From Nigrospora sphaerica (taxonomy: Eukaryota > Ascomycota > Sordariomycetes > Amphisphaeriales > Apiosporaceae): a stretch of 64,000 nucleotides of DNA. The DNA lies in assembly GCA_018287875.1 (NCBI GenBank), contig JAGVVL010000013.1:248001-312000 (forward strand), in the 5' to 3' direction. The notes beneath the pieces were generated by a model that saw only the letters and a list, made by a program, of their open reading frames with translations, had not been told where the DNA came from and did no database searches. The first letter of the stretch is position 1; every line of letters starts with the position of its first letter. A program made the position numbers and the translations under genes. Shown piece by piece: positions 59,401-64,000 of this stretch.

Positions 59401-59627
59401 ACAGCCCCTGGTGCGTCTGCGGTCAGGGCAGGGAGACCGTCCGGCATATCCTCGTTTTCTGCCCACGGGAAAGAGAAAGACGAGAGCATCTCGTCCAAGC
59501 TCTAGGAGGACCGGTAGACACGGACAGGATACTCGACACCCCAGGAAAAGCAGGAATTATCGCGAGATGGCTACTCCGCTCGCGTAGGCTGGACATGTTC
59601 CAGCTGGCGAATCAACTCATCAGCTAA
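56443..59627 (+). pseudogene. LINE 4 ORF2, nonsense codon and three deletions
   Basis: The endonuclease domain is open (56443-57318) with WNTQK, QEPWRNP, VGDFNVHHPVWGG and GSDHLP. A TAG at 57316-57318 (GKA-stop-WNRE) replaces Trp. The frame then shifts at about 57995 (one base missing, NTIGK), again at the C run near 58985 (four C instead of five) and by two bases near 59203 (EERL against ERDWL). Total length is 3185 nt, exactly four less than the 3189 nt of LINE 5. RT motifs remain, with FADDTNLVG at about 58442 and PQGSPLSPILF. The Cys/His end CVCGQGRETVRHILVFC is at about 59416. Confidence 0.9.
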
Positions 59628-59830
59628 GAAGCGGGCGCGCTGAGCCCGATCTCGGTATGGCAGGTCAAAGAGCAGATAGAAGCGGTGCGACGCAGCGGAA
59701 CCTAGGTTTTTCACCCGGCCGGACGTCAGCCCGGAACGGTTTTCCTAGGCTAAGATGCGCGGGGGGTCCTCATGGCCTAGATAGGTCGCTAGGTGTAAGA
59801 ACAATAATAATAATAATAATATAGCCGAAT

Positions 59831-59956
59831 TTCAGCAAATCATCTTCAAGTTAAATTAAGATAACAATACTTATATCGCCCAGTTCTACTACGGTCTTAA
59901 GGAAGAAATCAAGGACGAGGTCGTCAGAATAGATCGCTTTAGCAAGCTCTTTAAGT
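59831..59956 (+). pseudogene. RIP-degraded gypsy gag, part 2
   Basis: Translation QQIIFKLN-stop-DNNTYIAQ then FYYGLKEEIKDEVVRIDRF continues the Gag from 54963, matching the family pattern (F..I...L.WD.......F..GL.E..KDE..R.D.P). Trp appears as a stop. LINE 5 interrupts it at about 59957. Confidence 0.7.
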
Positions 59957-60151
59957 ATATTATTATTATTATTATTATTCTTACACCTAGCGACCTATTT
60001 AGGCCATGAGGACCCCCTGCGCATCTTAGCCTAGGAAAACCGTTCCGGGCTGACGTCCGGCCGGGTGAAAAACCTAGGTTCCGCTGCGTCGTACCGCTTC
60101 TATCTACTCTTTGACCTGCCATACCGAGATCGGGCTCAGCGCGCCCGCTTC

Positions 60152-63100
60152 CTAGCTGATGAGTTGATTCGCCAGCTGGAACATGTCCAGCCTGCCCGAG
60201 CGGAGTAGCCATCTTACGATAATTCCTGCTTTTCCGGGGGTGTCGAGCATCCTGTCCGTGTCTATCGGTCCTCCTAGAGCTTGGACGAGATGCTCTCGTC
60301 TTTCTCTTTCCCGTGGGCAGAAAACGAGGATATGCCGGACGGTCTCCCTACCCTGACCGTAGTCACACCATGGGCTGTCGAAGCCTGGAACCCTGCGCTT
60401 AAAAAGGAAGTCTCGCAGCCCAATCTTGCCGGTCCTCGCTTAGACGAGGATCGAGCTCTCTGCCTTGTGAAGTCCTTTATGGAGCTTAAGGACGTGCTTG
60501 TCTGGCGGCATCTTGGTTGCTGCCGGGGCTCGCGCTGTTCGGTTTTTCTGCGTTTGTTGCCGTCTCTGGAGCCAGTCTCTCTCCTCAGCCTTATATGCTG
60601 AGTCTCCAGCTAGCCATTCGTTTAGCCACCTCTTGCGATCGGGAGTGTCGGGGCCTTTCGGTCTGCGCCGGCGATTCGGTCTTGTTAGAATCCATCTGGC
60701 TGCGTTATCGCATCTTACTTGGATAAGCGTGGCGATGCGTGGCTGTTGGAGCCTCTCTTCCGAAGCCGCCACTCTTTTGTTAAGCTATACGTCTAAGGGC
60801 GATACGTAGGCTTCTGTTTCTAGTGTCGTGGCTGCTGTCGCCTTGAAGGCCCCCGTGACCTTACGGAGGCACTCGGTCTGAATGTCACCTAGTGTCTTAG
60901 CCCTGCTTTTCGGAATGTGATGGTGCCACTCTGAGGCTCCGTAGCCTATAGCAGACCGTACGACGGCTGTGTAGACTTGGCGGGCTCGCTGGAGGGACGC
61001 GCCCCATGTTGAGCCGGCTATCCGGTCTAGGGCATAGACCTGCGTCGCCATCTTCTTCGATATCGACTGGATATGGGCGTCCTAGCGGAGACGCCTATCT
61101 ACCTGGACGCCAAGGACGCGGCAGGAGTCTTCTGGTTCGATTTCGTGGCCTTCTAGGGCTATCTTCGTGTCCGGACCTTTTCGTTTTCGGGAGAAGTGGA
61201 CTAGGTGGTATTTCCTGACTGCGAAGGTCATACCGTGGCTGACTGCCCATTCTTTGCAGACCCTATGAGCGGCTTCTAGCCGCTCGCAGGTCCGCTCTGG
61301 GTTTAAGCCGAAGCCCACGAGGTTCGTGTCGTCTACGAAGGCTATGGTGGCTATCCCTGAGACAGCGCGGAGAGCCTTATAGAGACCGGCTGTATAAAGG
61401 CAGAAGAGGATAGGCGATAGGGGTGAGCCCTGCGGGACGCCTGCTGGGACTAGGATCTCATCCGATTCCTGGCCGTCGAAAAACAGCGTGGTAGATCGGT
61501 TAAACAGGAAGCTTCGGATCCAGTTGATGGTCCATATAGGGACCCGTAACGCGCGTAAGTTGGCAAGGAGCCTTCTATGGTCAACGGAGTCGAAAGCGCC
61601 TGAGATATCCAGCGATAGAAGGGTTGCTGCACCTCCATGCTTCCAGGCTGTTCGGACTAGGTCTGTTAGCAGCCGTAAGGCCGTTTCCGTGGAGCGGCCC
61701 TTTCGGTTCCCCATCTGTTCGTCCGGGAGCAGCCCGTTTTCTTCCGCAAAGCTGGCTAGCCGTTGCGCTAGCAGGCTCTCGATCACCTTCCCCATGGTGT
61801 TAAGCAGCGCGATAGGTCTCCATCCGCCGGCTTGGTGGTACTCGTTTGGCTGCTTTCCTGGTTTCCGGAGGATAACGGTCACTGTTTTACGGAACGCTGT
61901 TGGATAGTATCCCATACGCCAGCATGCTTCCGCTAGGGAGGCTAAGGCCTGGAAGAGGGGCTTTCCTAAGCGCTTAAGGAATCCGTTCGGAAGCTGGTCT
62001 GGCCCAGGTGCTTTCCACTGGCCTGCCTTACTTAAGACGTCTTGGACCTGCTCCGCTGTCACCTCGCCGTCGATGTCGAGAGGCGCTGCGAGCCGGTTTG
62101 TTATACGGAAGCCGGTATGCATGGCCTTAGGGAGAGGGTAAAACCTCTCTCGGAAGGCCTCCGTTTTCTCCTTATGGGTTATTGCTTCGCCTCGCGGTGT
62201 GTGAAGCGTGGGGACGGCTGGAGGTAGCGGCGGTGCGGCTCCTTCGGTTCTGGCCCATCTCGCGATGTTCCAGACGCCAGCTGGCTGGCTAGAGGCCTCG
62301 TGAAGCATGTTTCTCCAGGTCGCTGTTTTTGTAGTGCGGATCGTTTTCTTTTTCGCAAGGGATGCTTGCCGAAGAGCTCGCCAGGCTGCGTCTGTCCTAT
62401 CGGATAGCCATGTTCGCTAGGTCCGTCTCTCCTCCTCTATAGCTTCTTTTGTTTCATGGTTCCACCATGCCTTGCTTCTCCCCTTTGAGTAGCGGAGGGG
62501 GGCAACTAGGTCGGCTATCCGAGTTAGCTCCTTAGTTAACGTTTCGGTGTATCTGTCGATTTCCTCCGGTGTCTCGAGTAGCCCTGGCTGCGGAAGGTGT
62601 GTCGCCTCGGCCTTCGCTTGGTTATAGTCAGCTGTTTTCCAGCTACGCCGTGGCTTATTCTGGGGGTCGTTTTGAGGTCCAGCCACGCGTATCACCTGCG
62701 GGAGGTGATCGGATCCAGCATATGGGGCATACCCGTCGTAGGCAGCTCGGAGATCGTCCGTGGCCCACGCTAGGTCGATCGTGGAGTCCATGCACCCTCT
62801 TCGAGTCCATGTCGGTGTTCCAGGGGGGGTGATGAGCTGGAGTCTCCAGGATTCTGCTAGCTGGAGCAGCTTATCGGCTGCCTTATGAGGTCGGACGTTG
62901 TATCCTCCCCAGACGGGGTGGTGGACGTTAAAGTCTCCTACGAGGACTGTTCGTCCTAGCTGGGGACCGGTAAGGAGGGCTTCGATAGCTGGCAGGTCTG
63001 ATCTGCTAATCGATCCAGGAGGAGGCGAGTATACGCAGATGACTGTTATAGGACCATCTGGCAGCTGGATCGTGATATTGCACCTATCTGACTGCGCCTT

Positions 63101-63340
63101 ATAAGTCCACTGCGCGGGGGGGTGCTTCTTATTAATGTAGATGCAAGCCCTGCCTCCCTCGGCGGCATAGAGAAGGTAATACGGGGAGGATCTCGGGCAG
63201 TAGGTGGTCGGTATATGTGGGTTTCTCCAGGGCTCTTGGATAGCTAGGATATCGTACTCTTCGGAGATGGCATCGACTGCCGGGATCTGTGCTTTCTTGC
63301 TTTTCTGCGTGTTCCAGTGTAGGATCCTTAGCGCTGTCAT
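60152..63340 (-). pseudogene. LINE 5 ORF2, several nonsense codons
   Basis: 3189 nt from the ATG at 63340 to the TAG at 60152-60154, no net frameshift. Internal TAGs at 62417-62419 (ERRT-stop), 61082-61084 (RRLR-stop-DAH), 60785-60787 (LDV-stop-LNK) and 60440-60442 (SSILV-stop-AR) replace Trp or Gln. The catalytic RT motif reads FVDD rather than FADD near 61335 (GCA to GTA). Endonuclease motifs WNTQK, QEPWRNP, VGDFNVHHPVWGG and GSDHLP are intact. All changes suit RIP. It cannot encode a working enzyme. Confidence 0.9.
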
Positions 63341-64000
63341 GGTCGAGCGTGGATGCTGTTTAGTGTTGACTCCGGCGTTTCGATGTCCATGTCGTCTGTC
63401 TCTTCGTGGGCTCTGCTGCGGGCTCTGCCAGTGCTTCTAGTGCGGCAGCTGGTTGCTCGACGCTTCCGCGGCTGTACTGTCTGCCAGTCCTCGGCTGTTG
63501 GCTTAGGGGGTTCATGTGAGGGCAGTGCGAATCCCTTCGGTCTCGTGATATAAGCAGCCTTAGCGATCTGGACCTGCTCCTGGCGGACTGGACACTCCTT
63601 AGACCACGCAGTGTGTGGTCCTCGGCATGCTGGACAGCAATATCGGCTCTGGTTCTCCTTTTCCGGGCATTCTTTTTCCTCGTGCTTAGTCGAGGAGCAG
63701 AGCCCGCATCGTCGTGCATAGCGGCAGACTCGGGCAATGTGTCCATATCGATAGCAGCGGTAACACTGCTTAAGCTGCGCTCCTTCAGCGAAAGGCTCGC
63801 ATGGATAATAGCCATACTGCCAGATGAGGCCGTCTCGGCATAGTTGTTCTGCTTGTTGGACCGTGGCGACTGCGATATATAGAGTTGTGACCTTCCTAGA
63901 CGACGTCTTGGCGTTGCGAGGGAGCTTCGCTTCTAGGACATCGATGGGGCCGCCAGGCTGGTTTCGGAGTTGGGCTCCTAGCTGCCCCTGGCTCACCTCT
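63337..64000 (-). pseudogene. LINE 5 ORF1, partial at window edge
   Basis: C-terminal 220 residues of ORF1 with no stop inside the window. It retains the Gln codons that became stops in LINE 1 and LINE 4 (GQLGAQLRNQPGG). Knuckles: CYRCYRYGHIARVC, CGLCSSTKHEEKEC, CCPACRGPHTAWSKEC. It overlaps ORF2 by ATGA. The N-terminal half lies beyond 64000, so whether the whole ORF1 is intact cannot be judged. Confidence 0.85.

Larger units (their letters stand above)
54976..59818 (+). mobile_element. LINE 4: full-length copy inserted in gypsy gag
   Basis: 4.84-kb plus-strand copy flanked by the 12-bp duplication ATATAGCCGAAT (54964-54975 and 59819-59830). It begins with an A run and CTTCTCGAAACCGACCCC and ends with an AAT-repeat tail. 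It encodes ORF1 with a lost start codon and one nonsense codon, and ORF2 with one nonsense codon and three small deletions. The 3' untranslated region (59630-59800) matches the other copies almost base for base. Confidence 0.92.
59957..64000 (-). mobile_element. LINE 5: copy running off the right edge
   Basis: Minus-strand copy of the same LINE, 3' tail (ATT repeats on the plus strand) at 59957, running past the end of the window within ORF1. It lies 126 bases from LINE 4 in opposite orientation, both in the same degraded gypsy gag. ORF2 keeps its exact full length (3189 nt) and is damaged only by nonsense codons, in contrast to LINE 4, so this copy has suffered point mutation without deletions. 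Its right target duplication lies outside the window. Confidence 0.9.

Overview
The window looks like nuclear DNA of a filamentous ascomycete (Pezizomycotina). Genes on both strands carry short introns (about 50-125 bp) with fungal branch points (CTAAC, CTGAC). The transposon families are typical of these fungi: a Tad1-like LINE, a Fot1/pogo DNA transposon, and Ty3/gypsy elements including a chromovirus. Older repeats are AT-rich and full of C-to-T and G-to-A changes, such as Trp and Gln codons turned into TAG or TAA, which is the signature of repeat-induced point mutation (RIP). I saw no rRNA, tRNA or CRISPR. Species cannot be fixed from the sequence alone.

Layout. 1-16.3 kb: an AT-rich, nested graveyard of solo LTRs (5-bp target duplications), about 300-340-bp TG..CA elements nested in those LTRs (4-bp duplications), degraded gypsy pol, a decayed putative GPI-anchored protein gene, and one intact-looking four-exon flavin-dependent halogenase gene (7326-9119, minus). 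16.3-25.7 kb: a GC-rich chromovirus with identical 233-bp LTRs, gag, protease, RT, RNase H, integrase and chromodomain, plus a large intron-containing gene on the opposite strand between pol and the 3' LTR. 25.7-32.2 kb: another solo LTR and an almost intact LINE (minus). 32.2-48.9 kb: a lower-repeat segment with a four-exon secreted tyrosinase (34160-35306), a secreted single-pass membrane protein gene (37069-38817, minus), an NmrA-like gene with one nonsense codon, a HET-domain pseudogene, and a three-exon 80-residue secreted cysteine-containing protein (47034-47462). 48.9-64 kb: four more copies of the same LINE in both orientations, a 1.86-kb Fot-like transposon inserted in a deleted LINE, and a gypsy gag split by LINE insertion.

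How the parts relate. The host genes do not form an obvious pathway; halogenase, tyrosinase and the small secreted protein look like isolated accessory genes among repeats. Insertion order can be read from nesting: gypsy pol decayed first, solo LTRs landed in it, small TG..CA elements landed in the LTRs, and the clean chromovirus arrived late. The most unusual content is the antisense spliced gene carried within the chromovirus, and the highly ordered 10-bp and 22-bp arrays inside the solo-LTR family.
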